A stretch of DNA of 64,000 bases from Paramacrobiotus metropolitanus (Eukaryota; Tardigrada; Eutardigrada; Parachela; Macrobiotidae). Under the pieces are notes generated by a model that searched no databases, had not been told where the DNA came from, and was given only the letters and a program-made list of their open reading frames with translations. The translations under genes were made by a program, and so were the position numbers. Positions 23,205 to 32,137 of the stretch are shown here, piece after piece. The DNA lies in assembly GCF_019649055.1 (NCBI RefSeq), contig NW_026570270.1, positions 434,001 to 498,000 on the forward strand, written 5' to 3'. Position 1 is the first letter of the stretch; each line of letters begins with the position of its first letter.

Positions 23205-24579
23205 ATGTCAGCACAGCCTGTGGGGCCAACTGGAGAGCCTCTGCCATCGCCCGAAGCGGACGCGATTGCCCACTATGAATACTGGAAGGGACGAACTCGC
23301 GAATCAGTTCAGTTTGCCATGGCAGAGCCTCTACAGCCAAACGAAACCATCCGAAGCCGTCGACAATTGGCGATGCATACGGCAGCCCACGCGTGCATTC
23401 TTGAGGCTGACATTACGGGATATTATGTGGACATGTCATCTATCAAGAAATTCATTGTGGAAATGCACGATGATTTCACGGAGGAACGAGTGGATTTCTT
23501 CCTCGGCGACGCTATTAATGCCGGAATCTTGCTCAAGAAGATGTCGCGCGACGGGCGCTTCGTCCTAGAAGTCGCCGAAGAAGTCAAGAATAACCGCGAT
23601 CCAGAGACGAAGATAATCGACACAACCGGAAAATTTCGTCGAATGATTCGCGTAATCCTGTACCACGGCCGATATGCCATGTCACGGACCGAAATCCAAC
23701 ACTGGATCTGTACGTTCGACGTACAGCTGCAGGACGTAGACTACTGGCTGGACCGCGGGCTGCGCCAACTGGTTAAAAAGAAAGATATCGTCGTCGTCTA
23801 CGGGAATCTTTTCGTGGATAGTTGCATCGACCTGTGGCTACGAAGCATTCGCGGCTGCTGTCTCTGCACCACTCTAGCCCAGACCATCAGTGAGTGTTTC
23901 TGTATTTTTCGAAGTGGCATTCTTGATATTTACGCTTTACAATAGCACAACAACGCTGCCTACTGCAAATCACCTTGCCTTCCGTAATTTAACCAAAGTG
24001 ATTTAAATTGTAGATATCAAAATGGGCACTATGAAGGTGACAGTCAACGGAAGAGACACCGAACAACACGTTGCCGATTGTAGCTTCGGTTACGTGGGAC
24101 AAGACGGGGATTTGGTTGTCGATGGCGTCATGGAGCGGCTGGACGCAATCGAGCCGGCAAAGAATAATACCGCCAACGTGAATTTGGTAATCCGGGCTAG
24201 CAAAGACAGACGCATTGAGCGAGAACCAATTATCACGCTCACTCAGCTGAAAGCAATGGGCGGCCGTCCGAAATATGTTGCCCCAGAGAAAAATGCGGAT
24301 GCGAAGAAGAAGAACCAGAAGACCAAAGAGAAGGCCGAAAAGCCTGACAATGAAGTGAGCACTGCAGAACCGGATGCTATTAAAAAGCCAGACTCAATCG
24401 ACAAGTTACTGGAACAGGTTGAACGCGAAAAGGATATTATGGATAACTGCAAGGCGCTGGTAAATACGCTGAAGGCTCGAGCGACGATGGATGCTAAACA
24501 TATCGCATATATCCGTGAGGCGCTGGAACAACGTCTTGCGAACTTGAAAACTGCGAAGGAGAATCTGGATCTGGACTAA
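23205..24579 (+). CDS. Spliced antisense gene in the giant element, 416 aa, possible winged-helix protein
   Basis: Exon 1 is 23205-23889 and exon 2 is 24014-24579. The 124-bp intron has a GTGAGT donor and a TTGTAG acceptor, and the phase-1 join keeps the frame open. Exon 1 shows two candidate winged-helix segments. Residues about 75-125 (KKFIVEMHDDF..DAINAGILLK..GRFVL) have the helix-helix-wing pattern seen in linker-histone H15 folds; residues about 145-205 (FRRMIRVILYHG..VVVYGNLFVD) look similar. Exon 2 adds a Lys-rich stretch and a C-terminal coiled coil. Its orientation is opposite to gag-pol, and its intron would be lost if the genomic RNA were spliced in its sense, so antisense placement fits survival through retrotransposition. 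It could be a captured host gene. Confidence 0.6.
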
Positions 24580-25006
24580 CAGCAGTTGTAATATATCTGA
24601 TGATTTCCCGCGGCTGTCTGATAATTTTGTTCTAAAATTCGGCCGACTGTTATTTCTTCCGTTTAATCTCACTCTTGTTGGTTTAATAATTCTCATTCAT
24701 ACAGATTCTCGTATAGTCGTTAATTATGCTGGTCGGACAGATCTTAATTTGAGATTAATTTTGGATTTATGTAAGGCTCTTAATAACCGGAATAAAATCA
24801 GTGTAGGAGAATACGCAGTCGCAGCTGCAGTCAATTCCGATATAGAATAGCCAATTAACAGAGTAAAATCAAATATCACACCGTAAGCGTGAATCAAACG
24901 CTAAAAACAATTTTAATATTCCATCCTGGGAATAAAGTTACAGAGAACACCAAAGAAAGGAAAAAAGAATGAAGAGAAACTCGTAAAGCTTTGCAAAATT
25001 TGTATT
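24580..25006. other. Spacer before the tRNA-like array
   Basis: No coding region is supportable. An A-rich stretch near 24955-24970 may correspond to the tail motif of the first tRNA-like unit. Confidence 0.35.
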
Positions 25007-25083
25007 CACGCAGGATTGAACCTTGCATCTAGGTGGACAACTAAATCCTGCTCTTGCCCATACGCTAGCATGGCTATACCACA
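25007..25083 (-). ncRNA. tRNA-like unit T1 (weakest of the array)
   Basis: On the minus strand a B-box-like AGGTTCAATCCT lies about 55 nt after an A-box-like TAGCCATGCTAG. The T-stem pairs poorly and no good acceptor stem is visible. It is included because its spacing (284 bp) and strand match the seven better units. Confidence 0.35.
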
Positions 25084-25290
25084 TTTCACTTTTAATTTGG
25101 CAATCACTAGAGGCGCTGTACTACGAAAATTCACAATATAATAAAAATTCACCACTGAAGCAGCTGATAAGTTTTAAGATTTCACCGTCACCGTGGCTAT
25201 AAAATTCATTCCGTCAGCGGCAATATTTTCACAATAACAGTAATAAATTCACAAAAGCGAAAAAGATAAGGTTTCAGAAATTGCATATTA

Positions 25291-25370
25291 ATTGTAGGGG
25301 ACTCGAACCCGCAACCTTCATTGCACCTGTTGTTGTGGTTCAACAGTTCAGTGCACTACGCCACTACAAT
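25291..25370 (-). ncRNA. tRNA-like unit T2
   Basis: On the minus strand the ends pair as a 7-bp acceptor-like stem (ATTGTAG with CTACAAT). The A box is TGGCGTAGTGC and the B box is GGTTCGAGTCC. A CTGTTG/CAACAG stem sits at the anticodon-arm position with an 8-nt loop. The T-stem is only 3 bp (GGG/CCC), so it is not a canonical tRNA. A T-run follows about 30 nt downstream (minus strand). Confidence 0.65.
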
Positions 25371-25505
25371 CTGCGGAGTTAAACTTTAACTTCGCTCGTC
25401 GGGAGTGACCGTAAAATTAGCAATCTCGAAGCCAACATAATGCTGCATATTAATATAAAAAAAAAAAATGTAAAACCGAAAAAGAAGGTTTTAAATTAAG
25501 GTCAC

Positions 25506-25602
25506 TGCTATGCGCCAGGAAAATTCCTGGCGCATAGTCAATTTGCTATGCGCCAGGAAAATTCCTGGCGCATAGTCAGTTTGCTATGCGCCCAGAAATT
25601 TG
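25506..25602 (+). repeat. Left TIR of the MULE
   Basis: Two 30-bp near-palindromes at 25508-25537 and 25546-25575, then the half copy GCTATGCGCCCAGAAATTT. It matches the reverse complement of 29423-29517. Confidence 0.9.
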
Positions 25603-25886
25603 CAGCTAAAAATAAAACAAAATTGCTTAAAATCGTTGAAATCGTTCGATACACCACAGTAAGGCCTATTTCAGGTAGACAACCATAGCAACACTAAAGA
25701 ATTATCACAGAAAGTACAGTACGTATTATTACAGGTACTTACAAGTACTAACTACAAGAAATGATATACTTGTACAGAAATAAAATACAAGTACTTTCCT
25801 GCTCTGGAAATCGAAGAACTTGGTAAACAATCTTACTTCCTCACTAAAACTGATATTGAAATTTCGCAAATCTGATACTAATAATT

Positions 25887-28800
25887 GTGATATTAATATC
25901 TGATCCTCCATTGCTGCAAATGGCAGAAAACGCTCCAGAGCCAAATGCAGAGCTGCAGCTAAAATCCTTCGAAGAGCTTGAAAACTATATGAAGCAATAT
26001 ATGAAGCAAACCCATCAAATGTTTGTCAAAGGACGACGGGTCGACGCTTTGAAAGCCACCGATAAGCTCAAAGAAAGTCACAAGTATTATCTCATTCAAT
26101 ACGAATGCATTCATTATGGAGAATCTCGCACACATCGCCCAGGGGAAATCCCAAAAGCCCGTCCAAATCAAACATCTCTGAAGCTAGGTTGTCCCGTGAC
26201 CCTTGTGGCAAAACTGATCAAAACGCCCACGCTAGCCTATTTTACGTTTACGAACGCACCCAACGCTGATGAGCAACCCCTGACAGCGAAACATAATCAT
26301 CCATTATCCTCTGAAATTTTTGCGTTTTACCCGAAAAATCGCCAATTGACCCCAGAAGAAGTAGCAAGGGTTAATGATATGCTAAAATCAGGCATGCCAC
26401 CCACGGCGATTGCTCGAACGGTCAATTTAATCCGCGATACGGAGGGAAGAGTTATTTCGAAAAACATTTCCAATGTCCAAACTAAACTTCGAGCAGATTC
26501 AAGGAAAGGTAAAACTGAGGAGCAGGTCATGGAAGACGTGATGGCCAAAATCCGCGCACAAGATCCCGAAGCCGTTGTCACAGCAGTCACTGACAAGGAC
26601 AAAAACCTGCTGTGCATCTACATCCAAACATCCGAGATGAAAGACCTTGTTAGCAAATTCCCGGAAGTTTTGTTTGTTGACGGGACTTACCGCATAAATA
26701 TCGAAAGGTGATTATATCAGTTAGTCAATTACTTGTACATATAGTAATGTGCATATATGTGTAATGTGATACAAGGTTTTCTGTTTACATACGTGATGTG
26801 GGCCATACTGGTTATGGACAACAATGGATTTGGACGCTGTGCTGCAATTGGGTTTCTTGCAAACGAAAAAGCGGAGACGATGAGAACGTTTTTTGAAACA
26901 TTTGGCGAGCAGAACGACCTGGCTAAACTGTCAGCTGTTTTCTGTGATAAAGATCTGAAAAATATAGAAATCCTCGACGATGTCTTCAATCCAGCTGCTG
27001 TACTCCTTTGCGTTTTCCACACCATGAAAGCAGTTAAAACTTGGATTGCGCATTTAAAACTGTTTGCGCCAGAGAAGCAGCAAATACTATCGTTATTCAA
27101 AAAACTCGTCTACGCTGTGGACGAGACCCAGTTTAAAGCAAAGGAAGCGGATCTACGTAACGATTGTCCAGACGAATTTTGGGACTATTATGAAGCTAAT
27201 TGGTCTACATGTCAGGCACGGTGGGCGTTACATCTGCGAAAGCACTTGCGATTACTCGGGAACAATACTACCAACAGAATTGAACGCTTTTTCGCAATGA
27301 TTAAAGCGGTAATGAGAGGACAAGGACGAAGAACGCCGAAGAAAATGCATCTTTCTGAATGCATCGACGTCGTGATGGCTGCCGTTGAGAGTAAAACTAC
27401 ATTGTCCAGTTTTGCTGAGTTCACCAATCAAGCCAAAAAATTGGTCATGCATGACTTTCCCGATATCAAAACCGGATCAAAAGTTGGCACACAGTTGACA
27501 AACTTTGCAGCGCTCATTGTCAAAAAACAGTTTCAACTGTTCACCAATGAGAAGTATGTTGTCGCCGGTGAGACGGATGCATCCTTCGAAGTCCCACATG
27601 AAAAAAGCGGGAAGCAGTATCAAGTGGTGATAGCTGCGGAAACAGGAGAACACACGTGTAACTGCTATGTATCCTGTGTCTTCGGACTTCCGTGTCGGCA
27701 TATATTTCACGTAAGGAAATTCCGCAAGGCTGATTGGTTCTCTTCTGGCGATTGTCTGATCAGATGGCACCGAAATTCGATAGAATCTAACGGTGAAGTT
27801 GAGCTTTATCGGGAAATTGTAGAAGATGCAATTAAAGGAACAATGGACGAGGACATGGAAGATATTGCTGGAGAAGCGGCCGCTGTCGAAAAGAAAGCGT
27901 CACTGAGACCAGAGCAGAAGTTTCATGACTCATTTCGGCACTTCAGTCGTGATTTTGCTTCGGTTCTGTCGTCACAGAGCGGCCCACGGTATGCCTACAT
28001 TATGTCTGAGCTTGAAAAGGCCTATAAGCTCCTTGACCAAGGATACTTGTTTGTGGTTCAGCCATTAGAGAAGTTTACGCCTAAATCCACGCAAACGGAA
28101 CAAGTGGCGAGCACGGTTACACCAGAGCGTCCCACTTCAACCTCAAAGCGGGCATCGAAGCCGTTACTTTCACCAGATAATGTGGCTGTATCTGGAGAAG
28201 TCGCAAGCAAGATTACTAAGCGCTCTAAGCGGACTATATCGCCAACACCATCACCCGAACACGCGCCGACTGGCCAGGCGGTAAAACGACTAAGCGAGGC
28301 GCCAGTTGTTTCCGAACCGCAGTTCCGCCTGATGAGAGCCAGTGTCCGCGAAAGAGGCAGACCACCAGGTACTGGCCTCGGTTTCTATCAGACACAAGGC
28401 TCGCAAGCAGCCGGTACTCCAACGGAACCACCAGTCAAACATATGTCAAAAAGGAGAAAAACGATGGGTGACCTCCCTGCTACGCAGATACCAGAGCAAA
28501 GGGAAGCGGCATCTTTGTTAGGAGAAGACGAGCTTCAAACAGTTAAGCGCGTGGGAGAAAGGTGGGCTATTTGTCGAATCGATATTGTCTATTTGGGAAA
28601 AATTGGATATCTGTTGGATGTGAGAGTGCTAGACGTGATTTGCTTTCTATCTCGTGGCCTCTTACGCAATAACGGCCTTACTGGAATGCTGGCGCTCGGT
28701 TGGGTTTTAAAGTGTCACCGGCCATACCAAGTTGTCCAGCAAACACGGGCAGATTTGAAAAACGGTCTTACTCTCATCCAACCACTTTACGATCCAGTAG

Positions 28801-29279
28801 GGCGTCATTTTGTTACCCTAAAAGCATCCTGGCAGCCACATCCAAAAATTGCCGTTTTATGCACACTTGGATGGGAACCGACGGATTGGGTCAAGCTACA
28901 AACGTGGACACTGTGCAGTGAAGGTAATGAAATGCACATTGAGTGCCCGTCTGTTCCGCAACAAGGTGGTGGATCAAACAATTGTGGTGTTTATGGAGCA
29001 GCCTTTTGCGTTGACCACGTTCTCTCTAAAAACCCAGGTGTCGAAACTGCCAATTATGTAGAAGAGTTCAAATTTCGAAGCTGGTTAAATGAAATTATTG
29101 AAACAGAAACCCTGAAGAAACCGCCACGAAAGCGAGGTGTCAACAATCACCCGAGAACCGAACCAAAAAAGAAAGTAGTAGTTGTCACATCGAAAGAGAT
29201 CGCTGAAATCAGAAAGCGTAGAAATATTCCGGAAAAAGTCCGTCTCGACGAAATAGACGGAGTGCCGCACATTGCATAA
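25887..29279 (+). CDS. MULE transposase with SWIM finger and Ulp1-like C-terminal domain (two frames)
   Basis: Segment 1 (25887-26708) has a GCM/FLYWCH-like zinc fold (YECIHYG..LGCPV..KHNHPLS) and ends at the first catalytic Asp motif VDGTYRIN. Segment 2 (26757-29279, read from about 26776) continues with a DNNGFGR strand, CDKDLKNIEIL (second Asp), CVFHTMK, NRIERFFAMIK (catalytic Glu) and the SWIM finger CNC..CRH at residues 301-315 of that frame. The C-terminal third carries H684 in GRHFVTL and QQGGGSNNCG with C743, the His..Gln..Cys pattern of Ulp1/C48 cysteine peptidases. A 68-bp GT-AG intron (26708-26775) is possible, but joining there leaves the frames one base out of register, so a 1-bp lesion or sequencing error is likely. 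Confidence 0.8.
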
Positions 29280-29422
29280 GATCTTGTTTTGCAGCCTGTC
29301 TAATTTTCTGATCGCGAGTGTTTAGTGCATTTCATTTGAAAGAAGTTATGGTGGAATTGTAATACTTACTTCATACAACGTTTTTAACAACTTGAAACAA
29401 TAATATTTCGTTTTTGTTGGCG

Positions 29423-29517
29423 AATTTCTGGGCGCATAGCAAACCGACTATGCGCCAGGGAATTTCCTGGCGCACAGCAAATTGACTATGCGCCAGAAAT
29501 TTTCCTGGCGCATAGCA
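29423..29517 (-). repeat. Right TIR of the MULE
   Basis: Inverted copy of the left TIR with a few substitutions (for example CGCACAG in place of CGCATAG). Confidence 0.9.
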
Positions 29518-29540
29518 CTTTCGTTAAATTAAACGGATTA

Positions 29541-29618
29541 ACTTTAGGGATTGGAACTCTAGACTTGCGAGAAGCGGGTCGGTATGGATTCTCAGTCTAG
29601 CCACTACGCCACAAGGTG
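29541..29618 (-). ncRNA. tRNA-like unit T3
   Basis: On the minus strand the A box is TGGCGTAGTGG, a full match to the eukaryotic consensus, and the B box is AGTTCCAATCC. Acceptor pairing is weak (CCTT with AAAG). The MULE lies between this unit and its downstream tail motif at 25476-25491. Confidence 0.6.
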
Positions 29619-29771
29619 CTCTACGGTAAAGCCGAGTTAGAATTGACACCGGAAGCGCCATGTCGTGTATATTTAACCAGACTGTAATAAGGCAGCAAAC
29701 CATTAAGGCTTGATCCCACAAGGGTACAAAAATATAGGGCAGGAAAAATGTAGTTTTTAAACATGCAGCAT

Positions 29772-29855
29772 GCAAGCCTGAGATTAAGACTAGCCGTTTA
29801 GGAGGTAGTACATGAGGCGAATGGCCGTCATTCATAGCCACTGAACTACAAAGTC
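29772..29855 (-). ncRNA. tRNA-like unit T4
   Basis: On the minus strand the A box TAGTTCAGTGG is perfect. The B-box position reads AGTCTTAATCTC and is degenerate. Spacing to its neighbours is 231 and 261 bp. A T-run (CATTTTTCCTGC) follows on the minus strand. Confidence 0.5.
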
Positions 29856-30032
29856 ATTCGAATGCAGACAGACAGACGGCCAAGCGCAATGTCAACCCTT
29901 AAGTGTGCATACAATTTTACGCCCAGCTCTTTGAGTTTAATTCTGACATTCTGGAAACTATTGTCAATACTTTTCCAAGGACGAAAACAAAAATATAAAA
30001 CGAAAAAAGTAAGTTTCTCAAAATTGCTAATT

Positions 30033-30115
30033 AGCTGTAAGGGACTCGAACCCGCAACCGTTTCATTTCCCCGTTGCTGTAGTTCAACGGTGCAAAGCAC
30101 TATACTACGCTGTTC
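30033..30115 (-). ncRNA. tRNA-like unit T5
   Basis: On the minus strand the A box is TAGTATAGTGC and the B box is GGTTCGAGTCC. The block GGTTGCGGGTTCGAGTCCC is shared with T2, so these two are the closest relatives. The ends pair as AGC-GTA with TACAGCT (one bulge) next to a 3-bp GGG/CCC T-stem. The tail motif follows at 30001-30016. Confidence 0.65.
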
Positions 30116-30242
30116 TACGACAGTAATTTTTGAATTTGCTCATCGGAAACGATCGTAAAATTACCACGGGCAGCGGTAATGCATATTTGATGCTACTACA
30201 ACAAAATAAAATCCAAAAAGAAGGTTTAAAGAAATATGCATT

Positions 30243-30324
30243 ACTTGTAGGGTTTTCGAACCCAAGGCCCTAAATTGACTGAGTCGTAGCGGAGACAAGA
30301 CGGACAACCACTACACTACGAAGT
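30243..30324 (-). ncRNA. tRNA-like unit T6
   Basis: On the minus strand the A box is TAGTGTAGTGG and the B box is GGTTCGAAAACC. The acceptor-like stem pairs ACTTCGTA with TACAAGT with one bulged base, again abutting a 3-bp GGG/CCC T-stem. The tail motif CTTCTTTTTGG is downstream at about 30213-30224. Confidence 0.65.
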
Positions 30325-30483
30325 CTCACGGTAAAAGAACAAAATGTGAACGGTAAGGGCTGTGCAAATGTGCACCGCTCGTTGAAAACCAATAGGAAAT
30401 TAACGGTATCACACCGAATGTGTAAGTACAGCCAAATGCAAAAACTTAAACACGAAAAAGAAGGTTTTATGAAACGCTTTTAA

Positions 30484-30572
30484 ACTTTTAGGGATTGGAA
30501 CCCAGGACCAGCAACAGGTAAACGGATTCGCCTGGTATTGTCCACTTTACTGGACCACTCGACTACAAGAGT
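30484..30572 (-). ncRNA. tRNA-like unit T7
   Basis: On the minus strand the A box TAGTCGAGTGG and B box GGTTCCAATCC are both good matches. ACT..TT pairs with AAAAGT at the ends and the T-stem is 3 bp. A hairpin GTCCAGTAAAGTGGAC sits in the D/anticodon region. The tail motif AACCTTCTTTTTCG is at about 30453-30467. Confidence 0.65.
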
Positions 30573-30730
30573 CATCGACAAAAATAATACTAATAACACA
30601 GCTTGCAGGGTTCATTTTGTCACCTCTCAACAGCGATTCACCCAATATTCCCCATGTTAAATCCCGCTAATAAAAATATAACGATTCATGAGATAAAAAC
30701 CAAAAAGGAAGGACATTTACAAAATCGCAT

Positions 30731-30813
30731 TTTTATGTGGACTGGAACCTCCGACCTCCAATGACGAAGCAACGGAAGCCTCTACTATACTAGCGGGGCC
30801 GCTCTACACAAAA
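30731..30813 (-). ncRNA. tRNA-like unit T8
   Basis: On the minus strand the ends form an 8-bp stem (TTTTGTGT with ACATAAAA, one G-U pair). The A box is TAGTATAGTAG and the B box is GGTTCCAGTCC. The tail motif CCTTCCTTTTTGG is at about 30700-30713. This is the unit nearest the accessory ORF block. Confidence 0.6.
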
Positions 30814-31086
30814 TCCTGTTTAACGGAAGCGCCGAAGGCGTACACTGACAACAACCCATAGTGAATGTGCCTGTGGCCTACCAACCCAAGTGACCAGCTG
30901 CATGAAAACCAGTACGGCATCCCAACGAAAGTGTAGTCTCGTGCGGTCGTGCGTTACACTGTTCAGAATTTACCAACAAACGGCACGGACGGTGACTACT
31001 TAGACTTTATTTATTTCGCAACTCGCATAGTAACCAAACGTCAAAAGTGTCTTGTGGAACGAAACGCAAAAACCATAATGTACCAA
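30814..31086. other. Spacer between the tRNA-like array and the duplicated block
   Basis: No gene or further tRNA-like unit is convincing here. Confidence 0.4.
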
Positions 31087-31356
31087 CTAAACGGTGTACA
31101 ACACGTGTGGTGAAACGCAATCTGAACAGAGGAGAAAACTAATCGTAAAACAATAAAGGCAAAAGATAAAACGATACACCAAATCTACAATATGAGATCT
31201 CAGAAAAGAGAGACATGAGCGTACGAATAAAAGAATGAAAGCAAAAGAGATCATACGCGTGTAGTGATGGATCTCGAGCATTTCGAACAAAACACCAGAG
31301 ATTCTAGCGATAGTGGGCAAAATCCACCTCCAAAAGTCCACCAAATGATGCCACAT
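31087..31356 (-). CDS. Small hydrophobic ORF, 89 aa, stop-start coupled to the preceding ORF
   Basis: About two thirds of the residues are hydrophobic, with candidate membrane helices near residues 8-25, 35-50 and 60-78. Its ATG overlaps the TAA of the MSPPAN ORF as TAATG (31358-31354), an arrangement used for termination-reinitiation in some viruses and non-LTR retrotransposons. It could be a small membrane protein. No envelope-type glycoprotein features (signal cleavage, furin site, ectodomain) are visible. Confidence 0.45.
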   Translation of the reverse strand: MWHHLVDFWRWILPTIARISGVLFEMLEIHHYTRMISFAFILLFVRSCLSFLRSHIVDLVYRFIFCLYCFTISFLLCSDCVSPHVLYTV

Positions 31357-31538
31357 TAAGGAGTCTTAGGCGGGAGCTTAGACACGGCCTCCTTGACAGC
31401 AATTCTTCCACGCTCGAAACGTTGCTGAGCTTCTGTGCGTTCAGCCATCTTCTGCGCCACTATCTCCGTCCATGCCGTCACACGGGCTTCCAGCACCTGC
31501 TTGGCCGCTTTCTTCTTCTCATTAGCCGGCGGTGACAT
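31356..31538 (-). CDS. MSPPAN ORF, unit 1: 60-aa Lys/Glu-rich helical protein
   Basis: The ATG at 31538 gives MSPPANEKKKAAKQVLEARV, and the rest (TAWTEIVAQKMAERTEAQQRF..) should form one amphipathic helix or coiled coil. The MSPPA start and its position before a PYNPD-type ORF parallel ORF C at 22137-22577. The longer upstream frame (to 31781) lacks a plausible protein-like composition, so the internal ATG is preferred. Its stop overlaps the next ATG. Confidence 0.45.
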   Translation of the reverse strand: MSPPANEKKKAAKQVLEARVTAWTEIVAQKMAERTEAQQRFERGRIAVKEAVSKLPPKTP

Positions 31539-32137
31539 AGTGATTAAGAGATAGAGACTATATCTCGAATTCCTCTGAGCAAAGTTTACGCGGCTAAATT
31601 TAGCAGAATAAAACACAGAAAACTGCAAACGATTGAATTTTAACAAAATTACCAACTGGGATACATTCAGATTACGATTCTGACAACCGCCCACACACGG
31701 CGACCGCATACTTCGCAACCAGCGAAGTCCATCAAATGAGAGTGCCACCCGGCGGTAGGCTTGCCATTCCTTGTTTACCACACAGACTACCCTTGTTTGT
31801 AATTTTGAGACTGTTTTAATTTGTGTTACAATTTACCGAAAGCTATAAAAATTACAGCGGTACCAGAAAAATTATTGGGCTACCGCATAATTCACAGAAA
31901 ACGAAAGCCCTAACGATCAGGCTTATCACAACTGTTGAGAGGAGCAAACAGCGCTCATTTAGACATTAAAAACGCAGCAGCTAGAAAATTATACGCGATC
32001 AGCCGCGCCACGCTGAGACATCATTGAAAACGCACAAAAAGAGCAGAAAACAGCAAGAGATTTAAACAAAAGGGCCCATACAGTTTAGATCATCCCGCCG
32101 TGCTTTAGAAATACAAACGGCCGATCGGCAAAAATCC

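Larger units (their letters stand above)
25506..29517 (+). mobile_element. MULE (Mutator-like) DNA transposon nested in the tRNA-like array
   Basis: Terminal inverted repeats of about 95 bp (25506-25602 and 29423-29517) flank a transposase with MULE catalytic motifs, a SWIM zinc finger and a Ulp1-like domain. Each TIR is built from two near-palindromes of the form CTATGCGCCAGGA..TCCTGGCGCATAG plus a half copy. I could not find the 8-10 bp target duplication expected of MULEs. The insertion falls in the spacer between tRNA-like units T2 and T3; removing it restores the normal 238-bp unit spacing. Confidence 0.85.

Noticed and set aside
25497-29526. 9-bp target duplication for the MULE
   Set aside because: The bases next to the TIRs (TAAGGTCAC left, CTTTCGTTA right) do not match. 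No duplication is claimed.
25291-30813. The tRNA-like units as a source of the element's own reverse-transcription primer
   Set aside because: The PBS would pair with a tRNA ending GGGCGCCA. None of the units has this 3' end, so a host tRNA is the likely primer.
25007-30813. Ordinary nuclear tRNA gene cluster
   Set aside because: T-stems are 3 bp, acceptor stems are irregular and no consistent 7-nt anticodon loop can be drawn, so they are tRNA-like and not functional tRNA genes.
31087-31356. Envelope gene, which would make the giant element an endogenous retrovirus
   Set aside because: The only hydrophobic ORF is 89 codons with no cleavable signal, ectodomain or cleavage site. Nothing else in the element resembles a glycoprotein.
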